Source: Methanoculleus sp.
Lineage (GTDB): Archaea > Halobacteriota > Methanomicrobia > Methanomicrobiales > Methanoculleaceae
Direction: 5' to 3'
DNA length: 6,136 nucleotides
NCBI GenBank assembly: GCA_028698765.1
Contig: JAQVVW010000083.1
Coordinates: 418-6,553 of the forward strand
Of the stretch, positions 5,182 to 6,136 are shown piece by piece. The notes below the pieces were generated by a model. It saw only the letters and a program-made list of their open reading frames with translations. It did no database searches and was not told where the DNA came from. The translations under genes were made by a program, and so were the position numbers. Positions within the stretch are counted from its first letter, which is position 1. The number at the start of each line of letters is the position of its first letter.

Positions 5182-6136
5182 ATGCGACTTCTTCTGATTC
5201 ACTCTGATCATATCGAATACGAGGCCCGGAAGAAGACGAAGGTCGCCGAAGAGGACGCCGTCCCAAAGGACGCCCTCGATGAGGCGCTCGCCGTCTTCTG
5301 CGCGGTTGAGTCTGTCGACGAGGAGAACATCGAGGATGCCGTCAGGCAGGCGGCAAACGAGATCGTTACCACCGCCCGGCAGCTCGGCACCACCAATATC
5401 ATGATCTACCCCTATGCTCACCTCTCCTCCGATCTTGCATCGCCGGATGCGGCGGTGAGCGTCCTTAAGGGCATCGAGGGGGCTCTCAACGGGGAGGGCG
5501 GCTTTGTTGTGAAACGGGCGCCGTTCGGCTGGTACAAGGCCTTCTCGCTCTCCTGCAAGGGCCACCCGCTCTCGGAACTCTCCCGGACGATTGTGCCGGG
5601 CGATGGGGCAGCGACCGCACCTAAAAAGGAGATCGAGCACGAGTTCTTCGTCTTCACCCCCGAGGGGGAGCGCAAAGACGTGGCCGACTACGTGAACGAG
5701 AATACGCCCTTCGCCTCCCTGATCAGGAAAGAGCTCGGGTATCCGGGGCAGGAAGGAGTCGAGCCGGTCCACGTGGACCTGATGCGTGCGAAAGAACTCG
5801 TAGAGTACGAGCCGCGCTCGGACGTCGGGAACCTCCGCTGGATGCCACGGGGCAAACTCATCCGGGACCTCCTCGGAGATTATGTCCTTGCACAGGTGCT
5901 CGACTACGGCGGGATGCCGGTGGAGACCCCGGTGATGTATGACCTCGGCGACAAGGCGATCGCGGAGCACGCCGCCAAGTTCGGCGAACGGCAGTACCGG
6001 TTCAAGAGCGGCAACCGCGATATGATGCTCCGGTTCGCGGCGTGTTTCGGCATGTTCTGCACCATGCATGATATGCACATCTCGCCGAACACCCTCCCGC
6101 TGAAACTCTACGAGCTCTCGACCTACTCGTTCCGGC
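5182..6136 (+). CDS. thrS: Threonyl-tRNA synthetase, archaeal type (5' part; runs off the window)
   Basis: The reading frame is open from ATG 5182 to the window end (318 codons; a full enzyme is about 600). The class II synthetase charges tRNA(Thr) with threonine in the cytoplasm. Residues 1-140 are the archaeal D-Tyr-deacylase-like editing domain that removes mischarged Ser: [14 protein letters not shown] at the start, YPYAHLSS with His80, APFGWYKAF with Tyr118 and Lys119, and HPLSELSR with Glu132. These match, at nearly the same positions, the editing residues described for Pyrococcus abyssi ThrRS, so proofreading should be intact. A linker follows, then the catalytic domain from about 213 ([10 protein letters not shown]; motif 1 helix and [13 protein letters not shown]). 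The window ends inside motif 2 ([14 protein letters not shown], 305-318), before motif 3, the zinc ligands further on and the anticodon domain. The gene is expressed from its own predicted promoter. The start is set by the conserved N-terminus and the RBS. Residue 10 is His where Tyr is common. Confidence 0.95.
   Translation, partial: MRLLLIHSDHIEYEARKKTKVAEEDAVPKDALDEALAVFCAVESVDEENIEDAVRQAANEIVTTARQLGTTNIMIYPYAHLSSDLASPDAAVSVLKGIEGALNGEGGFVVKRAPFGWYKAFSLSCKGHPLSELSRTIVPGDGAATAPKKEIEHEFFVFTPEGERKDVADYVNENTPFASLIRKELGYPGQEGVEPVHVDLMRAKELVEYEPRSDVGNLRWMPRGKLIRDLLGDYVLAQVLDYGGMPVETPVMYDLGDKAIAEHAAKFGERQYRFKSGNRDMMLRFAACFGMFCTMHDMHISPNTLPLKLYELSTYSFR

Noticed and set aside
5070..5207. Small + strand frame (45 codons) starting in a TGATG overlap with the dcd stop
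   Set aside because: Its codons run through the hairpin, TATA box and thrS start out of frame, and the peptide is Pro/Ser/Thr-rich with no recognisable motif; regulatory DNA explains the region better.
5128..6078. Open frame (316 codons) on the minus strand opposite thrS
   Set aside because: The + strand frame from 5182 shows the complete archaeal ThrRS editing domain with its active residues and the start of the catalytic domain. The minus-strand frame has no family features and would read through the thrS promoter.

Overview
The window reads as a GC-rich euryarchaeal chromosome segment, most likely from a methanogen of the Methanomicrobiales (Methanoculleus-like). This placement is by family recognition, not by a search. 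The archaeal markers are a geranylgeranylglyceryl phosphate synthase (archaeal ether lipids), a ThrRS with the archaeal D-Tyr-deacylase-like editing domain, an archaeal-type TopA, a TATA-type promoter and Shine-Dalgarno sites fitting an archaeal 16S tail. All six genes lie on the + strand and coding density is very high.

Layout: (1) 1-283, the 3' end of gatB, the tRNA-dependent amidotransferase subunit B. (2) 290-3085, a long (931 aa) type IA DNA topoisomerase I with a GTG start, two C-terminal zinc ribbons and a helical tail of four helix-hairpin-helix-like repeats. (3) 3090-3782, the GGGP synthase that makes the first ether bond of archaeal lipids. (4) 3786-4484, a TrmJ-type SPOUT tRNA ribose methyltransferase. 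(5) 4507-5070, dCTP deaminase, whose motif is closer to the bifunctional DCD-DUT type. (6) 5071-5181, the only real intergenic region, with a hairpin, a pyrimidine tract, a TATA box and a small palindrome at the predicted transcription start. (7) 5182-6136, the 5' part of thrS, cut off by the window inside class II motif 2.

The first five genes are separated by only 6, 4, 3 and 22 bases and probably form one transcript; thrS appears to have its own promoter. The cluster is a housekeeping set: aminoacyl-tRNA formation (gatB, thrS), tRNA modification (trmJ), DNA topology (topA), pyrimidine nucleotide supply (dcd) and membrane lipid synthesis (GGGPS). I saw no tRNA or rRNA gene, CRISPR array, insertion sequence or phage gene. 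The most noteworthy items are the TopA repeat tail and the regulatory layout before thrS; I do not see an obviously new multi-gene system.
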